From the NCBI GenBank assembly GCA_020631395.1, contig JAHDHI010000001.1, positions 1 to 64,000 of the forward strand: 64,000 nt of DNA. Reading direction: 5' to 3'. The position numbers and the translations under genes were made by a program. Positions 18,297 to 27,968 of this stretch are shown here, piece by piece. Within the stretch, counting starts at the first letter, position 1, and each line of letters begins with the position of its first letter. A model generated the notes under the pieces. That model saw nothing but the letters and a program-made list of their open reading frames with translations. It did no database searches and was not told the DNA's origin. The DNA comes from Bizionia sp. Lineage in GTDB: Bacteria > Bacteroidota > Bacteroidia > Flavobacteriales > Flavobacteriaceae.

Positions 18297-19124
18297 ATGA
18301 AAAAAATATTAGTACCAGTAGATTTCTCAAAACATTCAGAAAATGCTCTCAAAGTAGCTTCAAAGATAGCTAAGCAACAGGATGCGGAAATCGTCGTTGT
18401 GCATATGATGGGACTCAATGACTCTGTGATCACCAAGGAAAATGACTCTATGGAGGGGATGTTCTTCTTGCAGCTTACACAAAAACGTTTCACTGAATTC
18501 TTGGACAAGGACTATTTGGAAGATATCACCATACATCAAACCGTAAGAAATTACAAGATTTTTAGTGAAATAGACGACGTAGCCAAGGAATACGATGTGG
18601 ATATGATAGTAATGGGATCACATGGTAGTAGTGGCATTAGCGAAGTCTTTGTTGGTTCCAACACGGAAAAGGTTGTTCGTACCACTAGCATTCCTGTTTT
18701 AGTTGTCAAAGAAGACAATGGTTTCTCCGCTTCGAAAGCTGTATTTGCCTGCGATTACAAATTTGAAAGCCTTGATGTCTTTAAAAAGATAACGTCTCTA
18801 TTTAAAGCTCTGGATGTAGAAGTACACTTGTTGTACGTCAACCTTCCAGGAGAGAATTATGAGACTACACATCAAATAGAACAACGCATTGCTAATTTCT
18901 TGATCCGTCTGGGTGGAGATTACAACATACTACCTGAAGACATTTCTATATATTCTGATTATTCTGTAGAAAAAGGAGTTTTCAATTATGCGAAAAAAAT
19001 AAAAGCAGACATCATAGGCATTCCAACACATGGAAGAAGAGGTTTGGCACATTTTTTCTCTGGAAGCATAAGTGAAGACATTGTGAACCACTCTAGAGTT
19101 CCCGTATTGACTGTAAAGATTTAA
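18297..19124 (+). CDS. tandem-domain universal stress protein
   Basis: A 275-residue cytoplasmic protein of two Usp domains (about 1-140 and 145-275). Each carries the ATP-binding pattern GxxG-x9-GS: MGSHGSSGISEVFVGS and PTHGRRGLAHFFSGS. It starts KKILVPVDFSKHSENALKVA, typical of the family. Usp proteins are often induced by oxygen or energy limitation; an Fnr-type box and a good TAnnTTTG promoter precede it, consistent with that. The leader is about 24 nt. It is transcribed convergently with the Fnr-type regulator. Confidence 0.9.
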   Translation: MKKILVPVDFSKHSENALKVASKIAKQQDAEIVVVHMMGLNDSVITKENDSMEGMFFLQLTQKRFTEFLDKDYLEDITIHQTVRNYKIFSEIDDVAKEYDVDMIVMGSHGSSGISEVFVGSNTEKVVRTTSIPVLVVKEDNGFSASKAVFACDYKFESLDVFKKITSLFKALDVEVHLLYVNLPGENYETTHQIEQRIANFLIRLGGDYNILPEDISIYSDYSVEKGVFNYAKKIKADIIGIPTHGRRGLAHFFSGSISEDIVNHSRVPVLTVKI

Positions 19125-19135
19125 TTATAACAACA

Positions 19136-19846
19136 TCAAAAGCCTTCTACCATTCTATAGAGGGCTTTTTCGTCTTCTATCTTTATGCGTTTTCCATCCG
19201 TGGAAATCCATCCCTCTTTTTTAAATGAAGACAGCGTTCTTATACAAGCTTCCTTGGCAGTACCAACCACACTGGCTATGTCTTCACGCGTAAGTGTCAT
19301 GGAGATGTAACCTTCTTCGTCCACACCAAAGTTCTTTTCAAGATACATTACCGCCTCGGCTATACGTTGTTTTACGGTTTTTTGGGCCATGTTCACAATC
19401 ACATTGTCTGCGAACTTCAAATCATTTGCCATATGCACCAAAATTGCCTTGGTGAACTCGACATTGCCATCTATGCACTCCTTGAGGTGATTTTTTGGAA
19501 CATAGCAAACTTCCATGTCATCGAGAGCTATCGCACTAAGATTGGTTTTTTCTTCTGAAATGACGGAACGTTGTCCCAACAACTCTCCCTTGGTAGCAAT
19601 CTTTATTATTTGATCTTTCCCATTGTTACTCATCTTTGACAATTTCGAAACTCCAGATCGCACACAAAACACCCCATTCAACTTCTCCCCTTCATCGAAG
19701 ATGACCTCTCCCTTCTTTATTATTTTGGTGACCTTACTATCCGAAATACGCTTGAGTTCGTCCTTCTTCAATGCCTTGAGTGAGTTTAATTGCCTAATGA
19801 TGCAATTCTCACAACGACTAAGTGTTTCACTCTCTTTTTTCATCAT
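19136..19846 (-). CDS. Crp/Fnr family regulator, probable oxygen sensor of the cbb3 island
   Basis: About 236 residues from the Met at 19846; the frame stays open to another Met at 19861. The N-terminus has CENC followed by IIRQLNSL, which together with an internal Cys in MEVCYV resembles the cysteine pattern that holds an iron-sulfur cluster in Fnr. A cyclic-nucleotide-type beta-roll follows (KKGEVIFDEGEKLNGVF), then a long dimer helix and a winged HTH (LTREDIASVVGTAKEACIRT, then LSSFKKEGWI). Recognition-helix residues K-E and R fit a TGAC half-site. TGACnnnnGTCA boxes stand on both sides of the gene. A fourth cluster ligand is not certain, so redox sensing is an inference. Confidence 0.85.
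   Translation of the reverse strand: MMKKESETLSRCENCIIRQLNSLKALKKDELKRISDSKVTKIIKKGEVIFDEGEKLNGVFCVRSGVSKLSKMSNNGKDQIIKIATKGELLGQRSVISEEKTNLSAIALDDMEVCYVPKNHLKECIDGNVEFTKAILVHMANDLKFADNVIVNMAQKTVKQRIAEAVMYLEKNFGVDEEGYISMTLTREDIASVVGTAKEACIRTLSSFKKEGWISTDGKRIKIEDEKALYRMVEGF
19138..19171 (+). terminator. hairpin at the end of the stress-protein gene
   Basis: AAAAGCC at 19138 pairs with GGGCTTTTT ending at 19171, with a partly paired interior, and the run ends in T residues on the plus strand. It lies just after the stress-protein stop but inside the last codons of the converging regulator gene, so the two share this space. Confidence 0.5.
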
Positions 19847-19908
19847 CACAAAGGTAACCAAATCAATTTTCTTGACCTAAAAGCCAATAGATATCCTTTC
19901 ATTAAGGG

Positions 19909-19920
19909 TGACAAAAGTCA
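19909..19920 (+). promoter_or_regulatory. Fnr/Crp-type box TGACAAAAGTCA before ccoI
   Basis: Perfect TGAC-N4-GTCA dyad centred at 19914.5, exactly 29.5 bp from CAATTTTG (19944-19951), a one-mismatch TAnnTTTG box. The start would be near 19957, giving ccoI a leader of about 25 nt. On the minus strand no -7 box stands at the matching distance, so it probably does not activate the regulator's own gene this way. Confidence 0.7.
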
Positions 19921-19981
19921 TCGTTTGAAAGCATATGTTTCATCAATTTTGCCATAGGTATAACGAGCAAATAAAACAATT

Positions 19982-22390
19982 ATGGAAAACTGTTTCCATT
20001 GTGGTGACGAATGCAGAGCAACTACAATTGTTCATCACGACAAATCCTTTTGTTGCAACGGTTGCAAGACCGTCTTCGACATCCTGAATGACAATGACCT
20101 CACATATTATTATGAATTGGAGGGAACGCCAGGCACCACCCCATTCTTACTAGAAGGCAAATTTGATTTTCTAGGAAACGAACAAATTGCCTCAAAGTTT
20201 TTGGAATTTGACGAACAAGGCACACAGATCGTCTCCTTGTTAATTCCTTCCATTCATTGTAGTTCCTGCATTTGGGTATTGGAAAATCTCGACAAACTCG
20301 ATTCGGCAGTAAGGACTTCTCAGGTCAACTTTCCGAAAAAAATCGTCAGAATTACTTTTTCATCTAAAAAAACAACACTTCAAAACCTTGTCATTCTTCT
20401 ATCCAGATTAGGTTACGAACCATATATGTCCTTGGACGATGCATCCGAAAAAAAACCGACTGTTGATAGAAGCCTCATCTATAAATTGGGGGTCGCAGGT
20501 TTTGCATTCGGGAATATTATGTTTCTCTCATTCCCTGAATATTTCGAAGTAAATGAGTTTTGGTTGGAAAGATTCAAACATCTCTTTCGGTGGTTAACGT
20601 TCCTTTTTTCAATTCCAGTGACCATCTATTCAGCTCGAGATTATTTTATATCCGCATACAAGGGGTTGCGTTCAAAAATATTAAACATAGATGTACCCAT
20701 AGCCATTGGCATTTCTGTATTGTTTGTTCGTTCTACCATAGAAATAGCAATGGATTGGGGAGCTGGTTTTTTCGATAGTATGGCTGGACTGGTATTCTTC
20801 CTCCTTCTCGGTAAATTCTTTCAACAAAAGACCTATGCCTTCCTTTCATTCGAACGCGATTACAAATCATACTTTCCGATTGCAGTAACCCGATTAATCA
20901 AAAATGACATTTCAAAGATTGAAGAACAAACGCCAGTCTACCATCTTGAAAAAGGAGATAGGATTTTGATAAGGAATTCGGAATTGCTACCGGTAGATGC
21001 CATTCTCATAAATGGAAAAGCATTGATGGACTATAGCTTTGTAACCGGGGAAGCAGAACCCATTACAAAAAAATCAGGTGACCAATTGTTTGCTGGAGGA
21101 AGACAGCAAGCAGGGTCGATTGAAGTGGAGGTATTGAAACCTGTCAAACAAAGTTACCTAACCCAATTATGGTCCAACGAAATATTCGACAAAAACAACC
21201 AAAGTCTGTTCGAGTCTTTAACAGATCGCATTAGCAAACGCTTCACTTTAAGCATTCTATCCATTGCAATGATAGCGACTACGATATGGTTGTTCATAGA
21301 TTCATCCAAAGCCTTGAATGTCTTTACTGCCGTATTGATAGTTGCATGTCCATGTGCAATCGCACTTGCTGCGCCATTTACCTTGGGTAACCTACTACGC
21401 ATGTTTGGATATCATAGACTCTATATGAAAGACAGTGTATCCATAGAGCGACTGGCACGTGTTGATACCGTTGTCTTCGATAAGACAGGAACACTTACCA
21501 CAAGTACAAAAAACACCATTGCCTATGAAGGTGTCGTTCTAACAAAAGAAGAAAAGTCTATGCTGACAAGTACCTTGAGAGCCTCCAACCATCCCTTGAG
21601 TAGATCTTTGTATGCCACTTTGGACAACAACGACATAAAAACCCTAGATGACTTCAAGGAAGACGTCGGGCAAGGAATTACTGGAACAATCAACAACCAT
21701 AAAATCAAGATAGGCTCTTATGGGTATACAGATAGTAACCAAAAAAGAAGAGAACGGCAAACACGAAACAAAACGGCAATCCACATTAGTACAGATGATG
21801 AATACAAGGGGTATTACATATTTTTCAATGATTATCGCAATGGTGTGAAAGAGGTATTCGACAAACTTGGTAAAAATTACAAGATAATCATCCTATCTGG
21901 AGACAACGATGGAGAGAAAGACTATCTAAAAACCTTGCTTCCAGAAAATGCGACTCTATTGTTCAATCAAAGACCAGAAGACAAACTCAACTACATCAAA
22001 GAACAGCAAGAACAAGGGAAAAACGTATTGATGATAGGAGATGGCCTAAATGACGCAGGGGCATTGGCACAAAGCAATGTGGGCATCTCCATATCTGAAA
22101 ACGTGAACGTCTTCTCCCCTGCATGCGATGGCATATTGGATGCTTCTAGGTTCAAAGACATTACTCGCTTTCTTTCACTTTCAAAAAAAGGAATCAAAGT
22201 CATTGAACATGCATTCGTCTTTTCGTTGTTTTACAATATGGTTGGCCTTCTATTTGCAATCACAGGGAATTTAGAACCGGTAGTGGCTGCAATCCTGATG
22301 CCTTTGAGTTCCATAAGTATTGTGGTGTTTACGACAATGGCAACCTTCTTTCTTGGTAGAGAATTAAAAAATGAAACAGCACCATCGTGA
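19982..22390 (+). CDS. ccoI: copper-transporting P1B-ATPase CcoI/FixI for cbb3 assembly
   Basis: An 802-residue inner-membrane ATPase. An N-terminal Cys cluster (CFHCGDEC, then FCCNGCKTVF) is of the type fused to FixI proteins. It is followed by an HMA domain with SIHCSSCIWVLENL (about 90-100), transmembrane helices, the CPCAIALAAPF ion motif, the phosphorylation site DKTGTLT, and the hinge GDGLNDAGALA. Two last helices close the protein. CcoI exports copper for the binuclear centre of cbb3 oxidase. Its place before ccoS and an Fnr-type box agree with that role. Confidence 0.93.
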   Translation: MENCFHCGDECRATTIVHHDKSFCCNGCKTVFDILNDNDLTYYYELEGTPGTTPFLLEGKFDFLGNEQIASKFLEFDEQGTQIVSLLIPSIHCSSCIWVLENLDKLDSAVRTSQVNFPKKIVRITFSSKKTTLQNLVILLSRLGYEPYMSLDDASEKKPTVDRSLIYKLGVAGFAFGNIMFLSFPEYFEVNEFWLERFKHLFRWLTFLFSIPVTIYSARDYFISAYKGLRSKILNIDVPIAIGISVLFVRSTIEIAMDWGAGFFDSMAGLVFFLLLGKFFQQKTYAFLSFERDYKSYFPIAVTRLIKNDISKIEEQTPVYHLEKGDRILIRNSELLPVDAILINGKALMDYSFVTGEAEPITKKSGDQLFAGGRQQAGSIEVEVLKPVKQSYLTQLWSNEIFDKNNQSLFESLTDRISKRFTLSILSIAMIATTIWLFIDSSKALNVFTAVLIVACPCAIALAAPFTLGNLLRMFGYHRLYMKDSVSIERLARVDTVVFDKTGTLTTSTKNTIAYEGVVLTKEEKSMLTSTLRASNHPLSRSLYATLDNNDIKTLDDFKEDVGQGITGTINNHKIKIGSYGYTDSNQKRRERQTRNKTAIHISTDDEYKGYYIFFNDYRNGVKEVFDKLGKNYKIIILSGDNDGEKDYLKTLLPENATLLFNQRPEDKLNYIKEQQEQGKNVLMIGDGLNDAGALAQSNVGISISENVNVFSPACDGILDASRFKDITRFLSLSKKGIKVIEHAFVFSLFYNMVGLLFAITGNLEPVVAAILMPLSSISIVVFTTMATFFLGRELKNETAPS

Positions 22391-22425
22391 AACAAATCCA
22401 ATGCAATGAGCAAATTTAACAAAGC

Positions 22426-22437
22426 TGACAAAAGTCA
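22426..22437 (+). promoter_or_regulatory. Fnr/Crp-type box TGACAAAAGTCA before the ccoS operon
   Basis: The same dodecamer as before ccoI, centred at 22431.5. The sequence exactly 29.5 bp on is TAGTTTTA (22461-22468), a one-mismatch -7 box, so transcription should begin near 22474, about 14 nt before ccoS. The box lies 36 bp after the ccoI stop and gives the oxidase genes their own promoter. Confidence 0.7.
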
Positions 22438-22487
22438 TCTTTTTTGAAAACGACGAACAGTAGTTTTACAATCTAATTCAGATAGGT

Positions 22488-22682
22488 ATGAATATCATAT
22501 ATATGCTTTTGGTAATTAGCGTCATTGTTGCCCTAGTCTTCTTTTGGGCATTCATATTGTCCGTTAGAAAAGGCCAATATGACGATACCTATACTCCTTC
22601 GGTACGAATGCTCTTCGAGGATGAGATCGTAAAAGACAAAGACACGAAAAAGAAACAAAAAACAAATGAACAATTAAAGTAA
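22488..22682 (+). CDS. ccoS: cbb3 oxidase assembly protein CcoS
   Basis: A 64-residue protein with one N-terminal transmembrane helix (about 5-26: YMLLVISVIVALVFFWAFIL), the GQYDD motif seen after the helix in CcoS (KGQYDDTYTPSVRML), and a short charged tail. CcoS is needed for cofactor insertion into the cbb3 oxidase. It is the first gene of the operon; the fused ccoNO starts 2 bp after its stop. Confidence 0.9.
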   Translation: MNIIYMLLVISVIVALVFFWAFILSVRKGQYDDTYTPSVRMLFEDEIVKDKDTKKKQKTNEQLK

Positions 22683-22684
22683 AT

Positions 22685-24889
22685 ATGGAAGTACAAAAAT
22701 TTTATTACGACAATAAGATCGTACGCAAATTTATCGTTGCTACAATGTTTTGGGGCATCATAGGGATGAGTGTTGGCTTACTGCTGGCATTTATGTTCTT
22801 ATTTCCCAATCTTACAGATGGCATCTCTTGGTTGAGCTTTGGTCGTCTACGTCCATTGCACACCAATGCGGTAATATTCGCCTTTGTGGGCAATGCCATT
22901 TTCGCTGGTGTATACTATTCGACACAACGATTGCTAAAAGCACGAATGTGGAAGGACTGGTTAAGCAACCTCAATTTCTGGGGGTGGCAAGCCATTATTG
23001 TGGGAGCAGCCATAACATTGCCTTTGGGTTATACCACATCCAAGGAATACGCAGAATTGGAGTGGCCCTTTGACATTGCCATTGCCTTAATTTGGGTCGC
23101 CTTTGGAGCTAATTTGATCGGTACGATTTTCAAAAGAAGACAACGTCACCTATATGTTGCCATCTGGTTCTACCTAGGAACATTTGTTACGGTAGCTGTA
23201 CTTCATATCGTCAACAGCATCGAAATACCGGTAAGCGCATTAAAGAGCTACTCTGTCTATGCCGGCGTACAAGATGCTTTGGTACAATGGTGGTACGGGC
23301 ACAATGCCGTAGCCTTTTTCCTAACGACACCATTTCTTGGTCTAATGTACTATTTCGTTCCCAAGGCAGCCAATAGACCTGTATACTCCTATAGATTGTC
23401 CATCGTTCACTTTTGGTCACTCATATTCATCTACATCTGGGCAGGACCTCATCACCTATTATATTCCACACTACCGGATTGGGCACAGAATTTGGGAGTG
23501 GCCTTTTCCATCATGCTCATCGCCCCTTCCTGGGGAGGAATGATAAACGGCCTCTTGACCTTGCGTGGAGCATGGGACAAGGTACGTACCGACCCTGTTC
23601 TCAAATTTATGGTCGTAGCCATTACGGGTTATGGTATGGCAACATTTGAAGGCCCCATGCTATCCCTTAAAAACATAAATGCCATAGCTCATTTTAGCGA
23701 CTGGATCATAGCCCACGTGCACGTAGGTGCCTTGGCCTGGAACGGTTTCTTTACCTTTGGTATGGTGTATTGGATGGTTCCCAGACTGTTTAAAACGAAA
23801 CTTTGGTCCATCAAATTGGCCAATGTACACTTTTGGGTAGGAACATTGGGCATCATACTCTATGCCTTGCCAATGTATGTTGCTGGATTTGTTCAAGCTT
23901 CCATGTGGAAGCAATTCAATCCCGATGGTACACTTACCTATGGGAACTTCCTAGAGACCATAAGTGAAATTATCCCAATGTATTGGATGCGTGCCATTGG
24001 AGGAACAATGTTTATCGTAGGTGCATTGATCGGGGTTTACAACATTATCATGACTGCTCGTTCAGGCAGCAAGGTTACAGATGAGTTGGCTGAATCCGTT
24101 CCACTTCACAGGGTAACAAAAAAACGTACTAAGAAAGAAGGCTATCATACATGGTTGGAAAGACGTCCTGTAAAACTAACCATATTTGCTACCATTGCCA
24201 TTTTAATTGGTGGTATGGTACAAATCATTCCATCTCTGATGGTAGACGACTATATTCCAGTCATATCAAGTGTAAAACCATATACTCCATTAGAATTGGA
24301 AGGTCGAGACATATACATTAGGGAGAGTTGCGTATCATGCCACTCCCAAATGATTCGCCCGTTCCGAAGTGAAGTCGAACGCTATGGTGAATACTCCAAG
24401 GCTGGAGAATATGTTTACGACCACCCTTTCCTTTGGGGGAGTAAGCGTACAGGACCGGATTTGATGCGCATTGGAGGCAAGTACAGTGACAATTGGCATT
24501 TAAATCATTTCTACGATCCTCAAAGTACCTCATCCGGCTCCATAATGCCTTCATACAAATGGCTCATCCAAAATGAATTGGACAAAGGCCTGACAGAAAC
24601 GAAGATGAAGGCCATGGTCACACTAGGAGTACCATACACGGATGAAGACATTGCTCGTGCACAGCAATGGATGGATGAACAAGGCACCCAGATCGAGAAA
24701 AACCTCTATAGCGATCCCGACTTTGTCAAAACCTATGAGGCTGACAAGAAACACGCCAAGGAAAATGGAGAAGAATTCATTGAAATGCGCAATCGAGAAA
24801 TTACAGCCATAATCGCATACTTACAACGATTGGGAACCGACATAAAGATTAAAAACGCAGGAGACACTGCACTTAACAAAAACAAATAG
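22685..24889 (+). CDS. ccoN: fused cbb3 cytochrome oxidase subunits I and II (CcoN-CcoO)
   Basis: A 734-residue inner-membrane protein. About 1-480 is CcoN, with multiple helices and heme/copper histidines in RPLHTNAVIFAF, WWYGHNAVAF, GPHHLLYS and HVHVGALAW. A linker leads to a second anchor helix (about 496-517) and CcoO, a mono-heme cytochrome c with CVSCH at 549-553 and a later Met-containing stretch SGSIMPSYKWL. Reduction of oxygen happens in the CcoN part. The fusion is the usual form in Bacteroidota, while proteobacteria have separate genes. It is cotranscribed with ccoS, ccoQ and ccoP. Confidence 0.95.
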   Translation: MEVQKFYYDNKIVRKFIVATMFWGIIGMSVGLLLAFMFLFPNLTDGISWLSFGRLRPLHTNAVIFAFVGNAIFAGVYYSTQRLLKARMWKDWLSNLNFWGWQAIIVGAAITLPLGYTTSKEYAELEWPFDIAIALIWVAFGANLIGTIFKRRQRHLYVAIWFYLGTFVTVAVLHIVNSIEIPVSALKSYSVYAGVQDALVQWWYGHNAVAFFLTTPFLGLMYYFVPKAANRPVYSYRLSIVHFWSLIFIYIWAGPHHLLYSTLPDWAQNLGVAFSIMLIAPSWGGMINGLLTLRGAWDKVRTDPVLKFMVVAITGYGMATFEGPMLSLKNINAIAHFSDWIIAHVHVGALAWNGFFTFGMVYWMVPRLFKTKLWSIKLANVHFWVGTLGIILYALPMYVAGFVQASMWKQFNPDGTLTYGNFLETISEIIPMYWMRAIGGTMFIVGALIGVYNIIMTARSGSKVTDELAESVPLHRVTKKRTKKEGYHTWLERRPVKLTIFATIAILIGGMVQIIPSLMVDDYIPVISSVKPYTPLELEGRDIYIRESCVSCHSQMIRPFRSEVERYGEYSKAGEYVYDHPFLWGSKRTGPDLMRIGGKYSDNWHLNHFYDPQSTSSGSIMPSYKWLIQNELDKGLTETKMKAMVTLGVPYTDEDIARAQQWMDEQGTQIEKNLYSDPDFVKTYEADKKHAKENGEEFIEMRNREITAIIAYLQRLGTDIKIKNAGDTALNKNK

Positions 24890-24891
24890 TC

Positions 24892-25089
24892 ATGTTGAAA
24901 TATGTAAAAGGCAACTTGGAAAACATAGATGGTGTAGAAATCTACCCCATGATATCGCTATTGATATTCTTCATCTTCTTCACAATCCTTTTTTGGTGGG
25001 TATTCACTGCAAAAAAGGCACATATATCAGAGGTTAGCAATATCCCTCTGGAGGATGACACCATTAACACTAACAATGAGCAATTATGA
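24892..25089 (+). CDS. ccoQ: CcoQ/FixQ-like cbb3 oxidase subunit
   Basis: A 65-residue protein with one transmembrane helix at about 21-43 (ISLLIFFIFFTILFWWVFT) followed by KKAHISEVSNIPLEDD, the FixQ layout. It stabilises the oxidase complex in other bacteria. The start is 2 bp after ccoNO and its end overlaps ccoP by 4 bp (ATGA). Sequence conservation in this family is low, so the call rests mainly on size, topology and place. Confidence 0.75.
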   Translation: MLKYVKGNLENIDGVEIYPMISLLIFFIFFTILFWWVFTAKKAHISEVSNIPLEDDTINTNNEQL

Positions 25090-26039
25090 AAACAACAGCA
25101 TCATTTATAAGGCTCTCGTTCTTTTTCACAACAGCCATAATACTCATAGAATGGGTTTACGAAACTGGAGAAGAATGGGCAATGTTCACGCAACCCATAT
25201 TTTGGGCCATCATTGGTACGACAATGTTATTTGCCTTTGCATTCGAAATCTGCATAGAAGCACTGAAATCCATTCTTTTCAAAACATTGACAACTAAGCA
25301 ACAAACACGTTATTTAGCTAAAGAAGCGATAAGAAAGAACAATGAATTTAAATGGATACGTGAAACCTACAAAAAACTACTAGGAAGCAAAGCCATTGAG
25401 GAGGAAGGAGAAATCATACTTGATCATGACTATGATGGCATAAAAGAGCTTGATAACAACCTTCCTCCTTGGTGGGTATACATGTTCTATGCGACCATCA
25501 TTTTTGGTATTGCCTATTTGATACGTTATGAAGTGTTGAATGGCAACAATCAAGTTGAAGAATATGAAATTGCAGTGGCTGAAGCCAAAATAGAAATTGA
25601 AGAATGGAAAAAAACAGCAAAGGATTTGGTTGATGTCAATACAGTGACATTGTTAACCGATGCTTCAGATCTAAAAGCAGGAAAAAAGATTTTCAACATC
25701 AATTGCATTGCTTGTCACAAAGCAGATGGCGGTGGCGGAATTGGCCCGAACCTTACCGATGAAAACTGGATTTTAGGAGGAGGCATCAAAAATGTGTTCA
25801 ATACAATTTCCGAAGGTGGTAGGGATGGAAAAGGAATGATTTCATGGAAATCGGACCTGAAACCTGCCGAAATGGCTCAAGTAGCAAGCTATGTGCTCTC
25901 CTTTCAAGGAACCACTCCAGCAGAACCTAAAGAAGCCGAAGGAGATATATGGGTAAATCCAGATACTCCAACAGAAACAAAAGAAACACCTCAGGTTATT
26001 ACAACAGATTCAATTACAGCCAAAGTAATGCTTAAATAA
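25086..26039 (+). CDS. ccoP: cbb3 oxidase cytochrome c subunit CcoP (mono-heme)
   Basis: A 317-residue membrane-bound cytochrome c. Two helices lie in the first 60 residues. A third, near 140-158, belongs to the CcoP N-terminal motif (ELDNNLPPWWVYMFYATII). A single heme site CIACH is at 207-211, with GMISWKSDLKPAEMAQVASY supplying the likely Met ligand. Proteobacterial CcoP has two hemes; one is normal in Bacteroidota. The C-terminus is a Pro/Glu/Thr-rich tail. It passes electrons to the CcoO heme. Confidence 0.9.
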   Translation: MKTTASFIRLSFFFTTAIILIEWVYETGEEWAMFTQPIFWAIIGTTMLFAFAFEICIEALKSILFKTLTTKQQTRYLAKEAIRKNNEFKWIRETYKKLLGSKAIEEEGEIILDHDYDGIKELDNNLPPWWVYMFYATIIFGIAYLIRYEVLNGNNQVEEYEIAVAEAKIEIEEWKKTAKDLVDVNTVTLLTDASDLKAGKKIFNINCIACHKADGGGGIGPNLTDENWILGGGIKNVFNTISEGGRDGKGMISWKSDLKPAEMAQVASYVLSFQGTTPAEPKEAEGDIWVNPDTPTETKETPQVITTDSITAKVMLK

Positions 26040-26079
26040 TTGAATCCGCATTTCGCTGAAACAAACAGATGCAATCTAA

Positions 26080-27501
26080 ATGGCAGAACAAGGTCAAGAT
26101 AACTTTAGAGATACCATAGGTACGCTTAACGAAGAAGGAAAGCGCGCTTGGGTGTATCCTAAAAAACCAAAAGGCAAATGGTATGAATATCGTAAATACG
26201 TAAGCTATGCGCTCCTCATTTTTTTGTTCTTTGCTCCCTTTATAAAAATCAATGGCAATCAATTTTTAATGTTCAATGTGTTGGAGCGCCGTTTCAACAT
26301 CTTCGGATTTCCTTTCTGGCCACAAGATTTTCATTTGTTTGTCATCATTATGATTATAGGTGTGGTATTTGTCATTCTATTTACAGTTGCTTTTGGAAGA
26401 TTCTTCTGTGGTTGGATCTGTCCGCAAACCATTTTTATGGAAATGGTTTTCAGACGTATCGAATATTGGATAGATGGTGATCGCGGAAAACAGATACGCC
26501 TCAAAAAAATGCCTTGGAATGTCGAAAAGATAAGAAAAAGAGTATTCAAATGGCTTGTATTCTTTATCATCTCATTCCTTATTGCCAATGTTTTTCTAGC
26601 TTACTTGATTGGTAGTGATCAGCTAATGCGCTATATCATAGATGGTCCTTCAAGACACGTGAATACCCTCATTTCTCTATTGATCTTCACTGGTGTATTC
26701 TATTTTGTATTTGCATGGTTCAGAGAACAAGTATGCATAATTGCTTGTCCATATGGTAGGCTACAAGGCGTATTGCTGGACAACAAATCCATTGTAGTGG
26801 CTTACGACCATAAACGTGGAGAAAAAGAAGTCGGTCGTGCAAAATTCAAAAAAAATGAAGATAGGTCAACCACAGGAAAAGGAGATTGCATTGATTGTTT
26901 TCAATGTGTACATGTATGTCCAACTGGCATCGACATAAGAAATGGCACTCAATTGGAATGTGTGAACTGTACTGCCTGCATTGATGCTTGCGATCATATG
27001 ATGGAAAGCGTAAATCTACAAAAAGGCCTTATCCGCTATGCCAGCGAAGACAATATAAGAAAAGAAGAAAAATCCAAATTCTCACCTCGTTTGAAAGGCT
27101 ATACAGTCGTATTGGCAATTCTGATGGCCATATTGACAGGCATGCTTTTTTTGCGTAACGACATTGAAGCAAACATCTTGCGTCTACCAGGTCAACTATA
27201 CGAACGCAAAGCCGATAATGTGATTAGCAATGTATATACCTTCAAACTGATAAACAAAACGGTGGATGACATAGACAATGTTCATTTCAAACTCCTATCA
27301 CACAAAGGTGACATCAAACTGGTATCCCATGACAACTTCAAAGTAGATGGTCAAGGACTTGCTGAAGGTACATTGTTCATAGAGGTAAACGCACATGAAC
27401 TTGAAGGAGACAAGGATCGCGTAGAAATAGGCATTTACAGTGGAGAAGATTTGATAGAGACCACGACAACTGCTTTTTTAGGGCCAAGAAGTTATAAATA
27501 A
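26080..27501 (+). CDS. ccoG: cytochrome c oxidase accessory protein CcoG
   Basis: A 473-residue polyferredoxin of the CcoG/RdxA/FixG type. It has five or so transmembrane helices, the motif FCGWICPQTIFMEMVFRRIE early on, and CIIACPYGRLQG mid-way. Two 4Fe-4S sets follow: CIDCFQCVHVCPTGID and CVNCTACIDACDHMM. The C-terminus is a periplasmic Ig-like domain. In proteobacteria CcoG reduces copper for delivery to the oxidase. The gene follows ccoP by 40 bp. Confidence 0.93.
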   Translation: MAEQGQDNFRDTIGTLNEEGKRAWVYPKKPKGKWYEYRKYVSYALLIFLFFAPFIKINGNQFLMFNVLERRFNIFGFPFWPQDFHLFVIIMIIGVVFVILFTVAFGRFFCGWICPQTIFMEMVFRRIEYWIDGDRGKQIRLKKMPWNVEKIRKRVFKWLVFFIISFLIANVFLAYLIGSDQLMRYIIDGPSRHVNTLISLLIFTGVFYFVFAWFREQVCIIACPYGRLQGVLLDNKSIVVAYDHKRGEKEVGRAKFKKNEDRSTTGKGDCIDCFQCVHVCPTGIDIRNGTQLECVNCTACIDACDHMMESVNLQKGLIRYASEDNIRKEEKSKFSPRLKGYTVVLAILMAILTGMLFLRNDIEANILRLPGQLYERKADNVISNVYTFKLINKTVDDIDNVHFKLLSHKGDIKLVSHDNFKVDGQGLAEGTLFIEVNAHELEGDKDRVEIGIYSGEDLIETTTTAFLGPRSYK

Positions 27502-27521
27502 ACACATAAAATCGAATAATC

Positions 27522-27968
27522 ATGAAATGGAATTGGGGAAAAGGAATCATAGTAGGAATGCTCGCTTTCATAAGCTTTATAATGTATTTCGTCATCACTA
27601 TGAGTATCGATGAGAAATATAGTCACGATCTGGTCACCGAAGAGTATTATGCAAAGGAAATGATGTACCAAACGGAAATCGACGCAGAAACAAACACCTA
27701 TGCCCTTAAAGAAAGAATTATGGGCAAAAGAACAAATGAGGGTTGGTTGTTGGTTTTCCCAAAGGAACTGGAGCCATCGAAAATCAAAGGAAAAGTGTTC
27801 CTATATAGGCCGTCCAATGAAAAGCTGGATTTTGACCTTCCGTTAAATCCAACCTCTTCTAATTTGCTCATACCAGACAACAAGATGTTGGATGGCCGTT
27901 GGAACATTACCATGGAATGGGTATACGAAGGCACTTCCTACCTATATAAGAAACAAATAACATATTGA
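27522..27968 (+). CDS. ccoH: FixH/CcoH family protein
   Basis: A 148-residue membrane protein with one N-terminal helix (about 8-28) and a periplasmic beta domain beginning SHDLVTEEYYAKEMMYQTEI, the usual FixH signature in flavobacteria. CcoH/FixH works with the copper ATPase in cbb3 maturation. It starts 20 bp after ccoG and overlaps the next gene by 4 bp. Confidence 0.88.
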   Translation: MKWNWGKGIIVGMLAFISFIMYFVITMSIDEKYSHDLVTEEYYAKEMMYQTEIDAETNTYALKERIMGKRTNEGWLLVFPKELEPSKIKGKVFLYRPSNEKLDFDLPLNPTSSNLLIPDNKMLDGRWNITMEWVYEGTSYLYKKQITY

